Positions 56,069 to 63,651 of a stretch of 63,845 nt of DNA are shown here, one piece after another. Position numbers and translations under genes: made by a program. The DNA lies in the NCBI RefSeq assembly GCF_014650695.1, contig NZ_BMVL01000004.1, positions 577,094 to 640,938 of the forward strand, in the 5' to 3' direction. The stretch is from Streptomyces avidinii. GTDB taxonomy: Bacteria; Actinomycetota; Actinomycetes; Streptomycetales; Streptomycetaceae. The number at the start of each line of letters is the position of its first letter. Positions within the stretch are counted from its first letter, which is position 1. A model generated the notes under the pieces. The model worked only from the letters and a program-made list of their open reading frames with translations, searched no databases and was not told the origin of the DNA.

Positions 56069-56965
56069 TCACGGGGACGGTGGTGCGGTGGAGTCTGTTG
56101 GTGGCGTGGGGCGGGGTTCGGCGCGGATGCCGGTGATGACCACCGTGATGAGGCAGAAGGCGATGACCGTCTCGGCCCAGAGGAAGGCGATGTAGTCCAG
56201 CAGGCAGCCGATCGGTGGGGCGCCGGGGGCCGTGTTGCGGAAGGCGGCCAGGGCGAAGAGGGTCGCCGCCATCCAGCCGAGGGCGGGCCAGGTGAGGCCC
56301 TTGCGGCGGGTGACCAGGTACCAGCCGCCGATCAGGACCGAGACGGCGAGCGCCCACATGGCGAGCATCATGAAGATCGCGAAGATGAACACGCTGTTGG
56401 ACCGGGCCAGCCCGACGTCGAGGACCGCAATGTCCTGCACCGTCGAGGTGTCGACCGTCGCCGAGAAGAGGACGTCGTTGTTGGAGAGCGTGACGCGGAC
56501 GGGGACCCTCTCGCCGCCGACCACCGCGCCGAACTCGACGTCCGCCCCGTAGGCGTCGAACGGGTAGTCCGTGATCGAGCCGCCCGTCAGGGCGACGGGT
56601 ACGTCCATCGTGGAGATGCGCTGGTGGGCCTTGAACGTGAGGTCGCCCCGGGTCGCCGTCGAGGTCTGGACGGTGAGGTCCTCGGCGGGGGAGACCCCGC
56701 CGGCCTCGGCCAGGGCGCCGCGGGGGGTGACCAGGACGCGCAGGGTCATCTCGCGGCCGGAGGCGTCGACGCGCTGGATCGTGGCGTTGACGTCGATGCG
56801 GTCCCGGTCGGCGCGGCCCGCCGTGTACACCGTGTCCAGGGCCTGGCGTTCCCCGAACTGGAGCCACGCCCCCACGGTGACCGCCGCCACGATGGCGATC
56901 AGGACCAGGCCAGGCAGCAGCGGGACGCGGCGCGCGGGGCGTGCCGGGCGGTGGGAGTTCGACAC
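56069..56965 (-). CDS. DUF4436 membrane protein
   Basis: This 298-residue protein has an N-terminal membrane anchor (LLPGLVLIAIVAAVTVGAWL), an extracytoplasmic beta-rich domain (about 45-180), and three C-terminal helices (FIFAIFMMLAMWALAVSVLIGG, LGWMAATLFALAAF, VIAFCLITVVITGI). ITDYPFDAYGADVEF is the signature of DUF4436, whose function is unknown. It is convergent with the pPIWI-RE gene and marks the right edge of the island. It lies 37 bp downstream of the deiminase gene and may be co-transcribed. Confidence 0.87.
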   Translation of the reverse strand: MSNSHRPARPARRVPLLPGLVLIAIVAAVTVGAWLQFGERQALDTVYTAGRADRDRIDVNATIQRVDASGREMTLRVLVTPRGALAEAGGVSPAEDLTVQTSTATRGDLTFKAHQRISTMDVPVALTGGSITDYPFDAYGADVEFGAVVGGERVPVRVTLSNNDVLFSATVDTSTVQDIAVLDVGLARSNSVFIFAIFMMLAMWALAVSVLIGGWYLVTRRKGLTWPALGWMAATLFALAAFRNTAPGAPPIGCLLDYIAFLWAETVIAFCLITVVITGIRAEPRPTPPTDSTAPPSP

Positions 56966-57002
56966 GGTGGCTCCGGTGGTGCGGGGCGGCGGCGGGGGCG
57001 GA

Positions 57003-58160
57003 TCAGGCGGCGGGCTTGCCGGGCTGGTCGTGGGTGGAGCAGTGGATGCCGCCGCCGCCCGAGGCGATGGTGTCGATCTTCACCATGACGACGTCCCGCT
57101 TCGGGAAGTGCTCCCGCAGGATCCCGCGGGCGCGGTCGTCCGCCTTGCGGTCCCCGAACTGGGGCATGAACACCGAGTCGTTGGCCACGTAGAAGTTGGC
57201 GTACGTGGAGACGAAGTCGTCGCCCTCGCCCGTGATCCGGTCCAGGTCGGGCTGCGGCAGGTCGATGACCTCGAAGCGGCGGCCCCGGGCGTCCGTCGCC
57301 TTCGACAGGACGGACTTCGCCTGGTCGGCGGAGCGGGACCAGGAGTCGGGCGGCGTGCCGGGGTGGGCGCGGTCCAGCAGGACCACACCGGGGGCGGTGA
57401 AGCGTACGAGACTGTCGACGTGGGCGTCGGTGATGTCCTCCCCGCGTACGCCGGCCAGCCAGATGACCTTCTGGACGCCGAGGGTCTGCTTGAGCTCGGC
57501 CTCGATGGTGTCCCGGGACTTCCCCCGGTTGCGGTTGTCGTTGACGATCGAGCTCTCCGTGACCATCAAGGTGCCCTCGCCATCGGTCTCGAAGGAACCG
57601 CCCTCGGCGACGAGCGGGGCCTGGGTCCGGGGGATCCCGTACTTCTGCAGCAGCAGGCGTCCCACCTGGGCGTCGTTCGTGTGCTCCTGCTTGTTGCCCC
57701 AGCCGTTGAAGTTGAAGTCGACCCCGACGACCTTGCTGCCCTCCTCGACGAACACCGGGACGGTGTCGCGGGCCCACAGGTCGTCGACGGCCAGCGGGAT
57801 CACCTCGACCTGGGAGCCGCAGGCCCGCTGGGCCGCGGCCACCTGGTCGGGCCGGGCCATCATGACCACCGCTTCGTAGCCGCCGATGGCCCGCGCGATC
57901 CGGGCGATGTCCTCGCGTACGTAGGGCAGGTCCTGCTCCCAGACCGAGGCGAGGGCCGGCCAGGACATGAAGGTGCGGGTGTGGCTCTCCCACTCGGCGC
58001 CGAACCGTCGCTCTCCGTCCGCGACGGGCTGTGCGGAGCCGTCGGCGCCGGGCTGCGCGCCGGATTCGGCGGGACCGCAGGCCGCGGCGCCGAAGACGGC
58101 GGCGCCGATACCGGCGAGGGTACGGAGGACGGTCCGGCGGGTGGGGGGTGTGAACGACAC
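57003..58160 (-). CDS. Exported agmatine-deiminase-family lipoprotein
   Basis: This 385-residue protein has TRRTVLRTLAGIGAAVFGAAACG at the start, a twin-arginine signal ending in a lipobox Cys, so it is probably anchored outside the cytoplasmic membrane. The catalytic guanidino-modifying fold follows: VEVIPLAVDDLWARDTVPVF, EGGSFETDGEGTL, TDAHVDSLVRF with the His, and terminal SGGGGIHCSTHDQPG with the nucleophilic Cys. Members hydrolyse agmatine to N-carbamoylputrescine, or act on peptidyl-arginine. GTG 58160 follows GGAG. An operator copy lies 175 bp upstream. A damaged paralogue is at 60976. Confidence 0.88.
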   Translation of the reverse strand: MSFTPPTRRTVLRTLAGIGAAVFGAAACGPAESGAQPGADGSAQPVADGERRFGAEWESHTRTFMSWPALASVWEQDLPYVREDIARIARAIGGYEAVVMMARPDQVAAAQRACGSQVEVIPLAVDDLWARDTVPVFVEEGSKVVGVDFNFNGWGNKQEHTNDAQVGRLLLQKYGIPRTQAPLVAEGGSFETDGEGTLMVTESSIVNDNRNRGKSRDTIEAELKQTLGVQKVIWLAGVRGEDITDAHVDSLVRFTAPGVVLLDRAHPGTPPDSWSRSADQAKSVLSKATDARGRRFEVIDLPQPDLDRITGEGDDFVSTYANFYVANDSVFMPQFGDRKADDRARGILREHFPKRDVVMVKIDTIASGGGGIHCSTHDQPGKPAA

Positions 58161-58334
58161 GGGGGACACTCCGATCGTGTGCTGGCGGAGCGAGGGGGCG
58201 TCCGGCCAGGGCGGGCACGGGAGGCGTGGCACAGGCAGGCGGGCCGGGCCCTATCCAAAGGTTGCACGCTTTGTACCGAGAAAGACCGGTACGCACGGGG
58301 AAGTGGTGCGGCCGGATGTCGTCCACTGTCGCAC

Positions 58335-58354
58335 TGACTGGAAATTCAGTCAAT
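58335..58354. promoter_or_regulatory. TetR operator copy 1 (upstream of deiminase gene)
   Basis: The minus strand reads TTGACTGAATTTCCAGTCAG, with one intact 9-bp arm of the TTGACTGAA-N2-TTCAGTCAA dyad. It lies between the 3' end of tetR1 and the deiminase gene. TTGACT inside it can serve as a -35 hexamer with a -10-like GACAGT 17 nt further. The tetR1 stop codon TGA is part of the dyad. Confidence 0.75.
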
Positions 58355-58985
58355 TTGCCTCGAAGGATTCGAAGGATTCGAAGGATTCGAAGGATTCGCA
58401 GGAGCCGAGGCGGCCGATCTCGACTCCGATCGCCCCGCGCATCAGGTCGCGGGCGTGTCCCACCGGTAGGAGACCGCTCAGCCATCGGCCGCTCAGCCCC
58501 TCCAGGAGGGCGGTCAGCCGCTCGGCGGCGGAGTCGACGGCAGCCGGGGGAGCGGCCGGACACAGGGTGGCCAGCAGGCCGGCCACCTCCTCGACCCAGG
58601 CCGCTCCGGCGGCGCTGAGCTCGTCACGCAGTTCCGGGTCGAAGATCGTGTGGGCCCGCAGCTCTCCCCAGGCCGTGCTGTTCTCGCGCACCTCGGGCAG
58701 GTCCTGGAACTCCAGCAGCAGGATCCGCTCCAGGAGCCGGCGGGGGTCGGTGCCGGCGGGCGGGACCCCCGCGCCGTCGGCGGCGCCGGTGTAGCGGTCG
58801 GCCCGGTCGGTGATGAAGGCCAGCGCCTGGCGCAGGACGCCGGTCCGGTCCTTGAAGTGGTAGTAGATCAGGGCGGTCGACACGCCCGCCTCGGCCGCCA
58901 GGTCGCCCACCCGCAGCCCGCGGACTCCGCGGCGCGCGATGACCCGGGCGGCGCCCTCCAGGATGGCCCGTCTGCGATCGGACAC
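58350..58985 (-). CDS. TetR-family regulator 1
   Basis: This 211-residue regulator has the DNA-binding domain RRAILEGAARVIARRGVRGLRVGDLAAEAGVSTALIYYHFKDR (residues 4-47) and a ligand domain with LLLEFQDLPEVRENSTAWGEL. It is closely similar to the regulator at 61821 and nearly identical in the recognition helix. The C-terminus ends in four SFE repeats encoded by a 9-bp tandem repeat. GTG 58985 follows GGGAGGA. Operator copies flank the gene on both sides, consistent with autoregulation. Confidence 0.9.
   Translation of the reverse strand: MSDRRRAILEGAARVIARRGVRGLRVGDLAAEAGVSTALIYYHFKDRTGVLRQALAFITDRADRYTGAADGAGVPPAGTDPRRLLERILLLEFQDLPEVRENSTAWGELRAHTIFDPELRDELSAAGAAWVEEVAGLLATLCPAAPPAAVDSAAERLTALLEGLSGRWLSGLLPVGHARDLMRGAIGVEIGRLGSCESFESFESFESFEAN
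58362..58398. repeat. 9-bp tandem repeat at the 3' end of tetR1
   Basis: GAAGGATTC is repeated in tandem about four times. Read on the minus strand it encodes Ser-Phe-Glu repeats that end the TetR protein 13 bp before the operator. The length keeps frame, so the copy number may vary between strains without disrupting the protein. Confidence 0.85.
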
Positions 58986-59031
58986 TGGGTGGTCCTCCCT
59001 TCCGGCGGTGTGCGTCTCGCATTGTCACACA

Positions 59032-59051
59032 TTGACTGAAACTTTAGTTAG
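59032..59051. promoter_or_regulatory. TetR operator copy 2 (between tetR1 and kinase)
   Basis: TTGACTGAAACTTTAGTTAG has one intact arm and one weaker arm. It lies in the divergent gap between tetR1 and the membrane kinase gene, 49 bp before the kinase start, where it could act on both. Confidence 0.7.
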
Positions 59052-59099
59052 CGGCACGATGCGCCCAGGTCATAGCCGCATCGTTGAAAGAGCCACCGC

Positions 59100-60791
59100 A
59101 TGTTCGCTCAGCATCCCGGCGCACAGTCCGCCCTCACGGCCCTGTCCGCCGACGACCCCCACGAGATCGGTGGCTACCGCCTCCATGCCCGGCTCGGCTC
59201 CGGCGGAATGGGGGTGGTCTACCTGGCGTACACGCCGGGCGGCCGGCCCATCGCACTGAAGGCCGTCCGGCGGGAGTTCGCGGCGGATCCCGAGTTCCGC
59301 GAGCGCTTCGCCCAGGAGGTCGCGAGCGCCCGCCGCATCCACGGGCTGTTCACCGCGCAGGTGGTCGACTCGGGCGAGGACGAGCGCATGCCGTGGCTCG
59401 CCACCGCCTACGTACCGGGCCCCTCGCTGCACCAGGTCGTCGAGCGGCACGGCCCGCTGCCGGTGCGTACGGTGCTGCTGCTCGTCGCGGGGATCGCCGA
59501 GGCCCTGCAGGAGATCCACCGGGTGGGCGTCGTCCACCGGGACCTCAAGCCCGCCAATGTGCTGATCGCGGGGGACGGGCCGCGCGTGATCGACTTCGGC
59601 ATCGCGCGCGCCGCCGACGCCACCGCCCTCACCGGTGCGGGCCTGCGCATCGGCACCGCCGCGTTCATGGCGCCGGAGCAGGCGCTGGGTCACCCGGTGA
59701 CGTCCGCGACCGACGTCTTCGCGCTCGGGGCGCTCGCCGGGTTCGTCGCGGGCGGGGTCCCGCCCTTCGGGGCCGGGCCCGAGTCCGGCGCCCTGTACCG
59801 GGTGGTGCACGAGCACCCGGACCTCGGCCGGATCCCCCACGAGCTGCACGACCTGCTGTCGTGGTGCCTGGCCAAGCGCCCGGAGGACCGCCCGACGACC
59901 GCCGATCTGATCGCCGCCGTCCAGGCCCACCCGCTCGTGGGTCCGCGGCCGCAGTTCACCGAAGGCTGGCTGCCCCGGCCGGTGCTGGAGGAGGTCGGGG
60001 TGCGGAGAGAGATGCCGGACGCGCCGGCCCGGCGGGCACCGTCCGCCTCTGCTGCCCCTCCCGTACCGGATCACCTCCAGGCGACCATGGCCGCGGACGC
60101 CGCCGCGTACCCCGCCCACGGCCTCGGCCCCGGCGTCGCCCCAGGCTCCCGATCCGGACCCGGCGGGACCATGCCCTACACCCCGATCCCGGCCGCGACC
60201 CCGACCCCGACCCCGACCCCGACCGCGACCCCGCCCCCGGCCGAGCCCGCACGCCGTGACCGGCGGCGCGACCGGAGCCGGCTGCCGGTCCTCGTCCTGG
60301 CCGCCGCGGCCCTGCTGACCTGCGGCGCCGCCGCCTACTGGTTCGGCTTCCCGCCCGAGGAGGCGGACACTGCCGGGGAACCCGTACCCGGTGCGCCCCG
60401 GCCGACGTCGACGGCGTCCGCGTACGTCCCCGGATACGTGCAGACGGAGCTCACCGCCCCGGATTCCGGTTACGAGTTCGATCTCCGGGCCGGGAAGGTG
60501 GTCCCCGTGGAGACGGCGGCCTGGTACCTCGCCCGCGCCTCCGACGCGTTCCTGCTGTCCGAGGAGTCCGACGCCTTCGTCGCCGACGGAAGCGGAGAGC
60601 TGACCCCGGACGACTGTGCGCGTGGGATCGAGACGCGGCCCGTGACGACCCTCCCGTTCAAGGCGCTCACAAAGGAGCGCCCCTTCTGCGTGCGAAGCCC
60701 TGACCAGCGGGAAGTCGCGATCGTACGCCTTGTCGAGGCGACCTCCGCAGGCTCCGTCACCATCACCGTCGACCACTTCCGAAAGAGCTGA
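59100..60791 (+). CDS. Membrane Ser/Thr protein kinase (PknB-like) with extracytoplasmic domain
   Basis: This 563-residue protein has a kinase domain at residues 25-285 (LGSGGMGVVY, ALKAV, VVHRDLKPANVL, VIDFGIAR, MAPEQAL). A Pro/Thr/Ala linker with a PTPTPTPT run is encoded by repeated ACCCCG. One membrane helix (LPVLVLAAAALLTCGAAAYWFGF, about 398-420) leads to an extracytoplasmic domain of 140 residues without PASTA repeats. Operator copy 2 is upstream, so it probably belongs to the same regulon as the deiminase and TetR genes. Its substrates are unknown. Confidence 0.88.
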   Translation: MFAQHPGAQSALTALSADDPHEIGGYRLHARLGSGGMGVVYLAYTPGGRPIALKAVRREFAADPEFRERFAQEVASARRIHGLFTAQVVDSGEDERMPWLATAYVPGPSLHQVVERHGPLPVRTVLLLVAGIAEALQEIHRVGVVHRDLKPANVLIAGDGPRVIDFGIARAADATALTGAGLRIGTAAFMAPEQALGHPVTSATDVFALGALAGFVAGGVPPFGAGPESGALYRVVHEHPDLGRIPHELHDLLSWCLAKRPEDRPTTADLIAAVQAHPLVGPRPQFTEGWLPRPVLEEVGVRREMPDAPARRAPSASAAPPVPDHLQATMAADAAAYPAHGLGPGVAPGSRSGPGGTMPYTPIPAATPTPTPTPTATPPPAEPARRDRRRDRSRLPVLVLAAAALLTCGAAAYWFGFPPEEADTAGEPVPGAPRPTSTASAYVPGYVQTELTAPDSGYEFDLRAGKVVPVETAAWYLARASDAFLLSEESDAFVADGSGELTPDDCARGIETRPVTTLPFKALTKERPFCVRSPDQREVAIVRLVEATSAGSVTITVDHFRKS

Positions 60792-60844
60792 TCCGCCCGA
60801 ATGGAACCGGGTCGACGCACACCCGGGCGACACATGACCAAGGG

Positions 60845-60864
60845 TCGACTGAATTTTCAGTTAA
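60845..60864. promoter_or_regulatory. TetR operator copy 3 (upstream of broken deiminase)
   Basis: TCGACTGAATTTTCAGTTAA keeps the CGACTGAA and TTCAGTTA arms around a TT centre, close to the consensus. It sits 46-65 bp before the first of two duplicated start sites of the damaged deiminase gene. Confidence 0.75.
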
Positions 60865-60993
60865 AGCAAAGATGCCGTGCATCCCGCCCCTCCTCATCAG
60901 GGAGTCACCATGGATATATCCATCCCCTAAAGCAAAGATGCCGTGCATCCCGCCCCTCCTCATCAGGGAGTCACCATGGATATATCCATCCCC
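60862..60993. repeat. Perfect 66-bp tandem duplication at the start of the deiminase relic
   Basis: 60862-60927 and 60928-60993 are identical. Each unit contains the AGGGAG ribosome-binding site, ATG (60910 and 60976) and six codons (MDISIP). Because 66 is a multiple of three the frame is unchanged, but the duplicate gives two start sites. Identity suggests a recent event. Confidence 0.92.
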
Positions 60994-61695
60994 GTACCTC
61001 GCGCCGCCGCGTGCTCCGGTTCGGCGCGGCAGCCCTGCCGCTCGCGGCCCTCGGCTCCGCCGCCCTCCCGGCGTCCTTGGCGCGCACTGCCTCGGCCGCG
61101 GAGATCGGCACGCTCCGCATGCCGGCCGAGACCGACCGACACATCCGTACGCACATGGCCTGGCCGGCGCTCTCGTCGGTGTGGGACAGCGGCCTCGGCG
61201 CGGTACCCGGGACGTCGCCGAGGTGGCGCACGCGATTTCGCGGTACGAGCCGGTCGTGGTGCTGGCCCGCCCCGGCCAGGTCGCCGAGTACGAGGTGAAC
61301 CGGATCCGGGCCGGGTCATCCTCGACAAGCCCGGCCCCGTGGCGGACAAGAAGTGGGTGGCGGTCTACGAGGAGACCAAGCGCGCCCTGCAGAGTGCCAC
61401 CGACGCCCGCGGCCGCCGCCTGGCCATCACCGAACTGCCCGGACCGGAGCGGCGCGAGATCCGCGGCCGGGGCGAGGAGTTCCTGTCCAGCTACACCAAC
61501 TACTACACGGCGAACGGCGCCGTGATCGCACCGCAGTTCGGCGACGGCTACGCCGACGGTGTCGCCCACGCCATCCTCCAGGCCGCCTATCCGGGCCACC
61601 GGGTCGAGCAGCTCTCCATCGACGGCATCGCCTCCGGCGGTGGCGGAATCCACTGCGCCACCCAGTCGCACCCGGCCGTGCCGCCGGCCGTCTGA
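60976..61695 (+). pseudogene. Broken second agmatine-deiminase-family gene
   Basis: The Tat signal (TSRRRVLRFGAAALPLAALG) and RHIRTHMAWPALSSVWDSG are in one frame, different from the MDISIP start. AEVAHAISRYEPVVVLARPG is in a second frame, and VILDKPGPVADKKWVAVYEE through SGGGGIHCATQSHP is in a third. At least three frame changes are therefore needed, and the central catalytic part, including EGGSFETDGEGT and the DAHVDSL His present in the intact copy, is deleted. The gene is a relic of the paralogue at 57003 and cannot encode active enzyme. Confidence 0.85.
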
Positions 61696-61820
61696 TGGCC
61701 GGGCCGCCCAGGCCGGCGCGGACGGCCCCGCCCGCAGGGGCGGCCCCCCGCGCACCGTCCGGCACTCCTGGTGACGGGCCGCGTACATGGGCACCCGATC
61801 ACCCCGGTAGGGTGCGGAGC

Positions 61821-62402
61821 ATGGCGTCTCGTAGTACTCAGATCCTCGAAGCCGCCGCCCGGGTGATCGCCCGGCGCGGTGTACGCGGGCTGCGCGTGGA
61901 GGAACTCGCGGCCGAGGCCGGCGTCTCCACCGCCCTGATCTACTACCACTTCAAGGACCGTACGGGCGTCCTGCGCCAGACACTCGAGTTCATCAACGAC
62001 CGCGCCGAGCGCTACACCACGGAGCGGGATCCGGACGACCCGCCGCTCAGCCCGCGCGAGGAGCTGGAGGAGACCCTCCTGCTGGAACTCCAGGACACCG
62101 TGGACGTACGGGAGAACAGCTCGGCCTGGGGTGAACTGCGGGCGAGCGCCGTCTTCGACGAGGTGCTGCGCGAGGACCTGGCGCGGGCGACCCTGGTGTG
62201 GGTCCAGGAGGTGGCCGCGCTGTTGGGTCAGGTTCAGCCGATGGTGCCGGCCTCCGCGCTCGCCGCAGCCGCCGAGCGGCTCACCGCCCTCCTGGAGGGC
62301 CTGAGCATGCGCTGGCTGAGCGGTGGCATCAAGATCGACCACGCCCGAGAACTGATGCGGGGCGCCATCGACGCCGAACTGGCGGGGCTCGGGCAGGTCT
62401 GA
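61821..62402 (+). CDS. TetR-family regulator 2
   Basis: This 193-residue paralogue of the regulator at 58350 has the same segments in the same order (RVIARRGVRGLRVEELAAEAG, VSTALIYYHFKDRTGVLRQ, VRENSSAWGELRA, LTALLEGLSMRWLSGG). The nearly identical recognition region suggests both bind the same operator. ATG 61821 lies 8 nt after TAGGGT with GGAG adjacent, so it may be leaderless. It sits between the deiminase relic and the urease operon. Confidence 0.9.
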   Translation: MASRSTQILEAAARVIARRGVRGLRVEELAAEAGVSTALIYYHFKDRTGVLRQTLEFINDRAERYTTERDPDDPPLSPREELEETLLLELQDTVDVRENSSAWGELRASAVFDEVLREDLARATLVWVQEVAALLGQVQPMVPASALAAAAERLTALLEGLSMRWLSGGIKIDHARELMRGAIDAELAGLGQV

Positions 62403-62637
62403 CGAGCCCGCGTGGTCCGGAGCCGACCGCACGGCCCGACCCGACCCGCCCACACGGACCGACCTGCGGGCCCGGCCCCGCCCTATAGCGGCCCGAGGCG
62501 GGGTCCGTGCACGCCGCGGACGTCGTGGGCGGCTCTTCCCTGACTCTTCCCCGGCTCTTCCGCGGCCCCTGCGCGTCTTTCACAGGTCTCCCACGCGACT
62601 TCCGTGATTCCTTGCGCACCCGGGGCCGTTCAGCCTC
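62403..62637. other. Region upstream of urease operon with three 11-bp-spaced CTCTTCC heptamers
   Basis: No gene is supported here. CTCTTCC occurs at 62533, 62544 and 62555, i.e. with exact 11-bp periodicity. This is the direct-repeat geometry of OmpR-fold regulators such as PhoP- or SARP-type proteins. The nearby TetR operator follows at 62638. Confidence 0.5.
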
Positions 62638-62657
62638 TTGACTGAATTTTCAGTCAA
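62638..62657. promoter_or_regulatory. TetR operator copy 4 (upstream of urease operon)
   Basis: TTGACTGAATTTTCAGTCAA is the best copy, with two perfect 9-bp arms around TT. TTGACT can act as -35 with CAGAGT 17 nt downstream as a weak -10. It lies about 280 bp before ureA. Confidence 0.85.
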
Positions 62658-62884
62658 TGCCAGAGTGAGGATTCCGAGCAGGCCGGGCCGAACCTTCCGC
62701 CTCTTCGGACCGCCGGCCGGCCCGTGCAGCCGCACGGGGCCGTGCCCGGCCCGCACTCCTCGACGCACCCCTTGAGGCGTCCCCCGCGAGCCACCGGTCC
62801 TCGGCCGCCGCCTCGCGCACCACATCATCCGGACGGCGACGCCCCGGCCCCGGCCGTACCCTCGCCCGCCTTCCGGAGGAAGGA

Positions 62885-62950
62885 ATGATCATGATGGTTT
62901 CGACCGGCCCGGACGCCGGGCGGGACGGCCGGGGGACGTCATGCCCCTGA
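62885..62950 (+). CDS. Possible 21-codon leader peptide overlapping ureAB start
   Basis: ATG 62885 has the strong ribosome-binding site GGAGGAAGG just upstream and encodes MIMMVSTGPDAGRDGRGTSC plus Pro. Its stop lies 7-9 bases into the ureAB gene. The ureAB ATG itself has only GGGGG nearby. Translational coupling through this leader is possible; it may equally be a chance frame. Confidence 0.35.
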   Translation: MIMMVSTGPDAGRDGRGTSCP

Positions 62951-63651
62951 CCCCCACCGAACGTGACCGGCTGTTGCTCTTCACGGCCGCCGAACTGGCG
63001 CGAGCCCGGCACGCCCGCGGCCTGCGGCTCAACGTGCCGGAGGCGACCGCGCTGATCGCGGACACAGTCTGCGAGGCGGCGCGCGACGGGCTGCGCCTGG
63101 CCGATGCCCTGGAGCGGGGCCGCAGCGTCCTCGGTCCGGACGACGTGCTCCCCGGGGTCGTCGACATCGTCACCGAGATCCAGGTCGAGGCCGTCTTCGA
63201 GGACGGCACCCGACTGGCCGCGATCAGTGAGCCCTTCGGGCCCGTGGAGCGGGACGACTCCGCCCCGGGTGCCGTGCTGCCCGCCTCGGACACCGTCGCG
63301 GCGCCGGAGCCGGTCCTGAACCTGCGCGTCCGCAACACCGCCGCGGTGCCGGTGAGCGTGACCTCGCACTTCCACTTCTTCGAGGCGAACCCGCGGCTCG
63401 ACTTCGACCGGGCCGCGGCCTACGGCATGCGGCTGGCCGTGGCCGCCGGTTCGTCCACTCGCTTCGACTCGGGCGCCACTGTCGAGGTCGGCCTGGTGCC
63501 CGTGGGCGGCGACCGGATCGCGGTCGGTTTCGCCGGGTTGGTGGACGGGCCCCTGGACGCGCCCGGAGCCAAGGCGCTCGCGCTGGAAAAGGCGGCGGCC
63601 TGCGGTTACCTGGGCGTGGCCGCCGCACACGAGGACGGAGACCGGGCGTGA
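62941..63651 (+). CDS. ureAB: Urease gamma/beta fusion subunit
   Basis: This 236-residue protein has residues 1-100 matching the gamma subunit (PLTPTERDRLLLFTAAELARARHARGLRLNVPEATALI). The rest matches the beta subunit, containing VRNTAAVPVSVTSHFHFFEANPRLDFDRAAAYGMRL. Fused gamma-beta is common in actinomycetes. With UreC it forms the nickel enzyme that splits urea to ammonia and carbamate. The ATG at 62941 begins at the normal homologue start. The next gene overlaps (GTGA). Confidence 0.93.
   Translation: MPLTPTERDRLLLFTAAELARARHARGLRLNVPEATALIADTVCEAARDGLRLADALERGRSVLGPDDVLPGVVDIVTEIQVEAVFEDGTRLAAISEPFGPVERDDSAPGAVLPASDTVAAPEPVLNLRVRNTAAVPVSVTSHFHFFEANPRLDFDRAAAYGMRLAVAAGSSTRFDSGATVEVGLVPVGGDRIAVGFAGLVDGPLDAPGAKALALEKAAACGYLGVAAAHEDGDRA

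Noticed and set aside
58362..58398. Possible CRISPR-like repeat
   Set aside because: The unit is 9 bp with no spacers and is translated as Ser-Phe-Glu at the end of tetR1, so it is a simple tandem repeat.
60180..60240. ACCCCG tandem repeat in the kinase gene as a regulatory repeat
   Set aside because: It simply encodes the Pro-Thr linker before the membrane helix, a common feature of such kinases.
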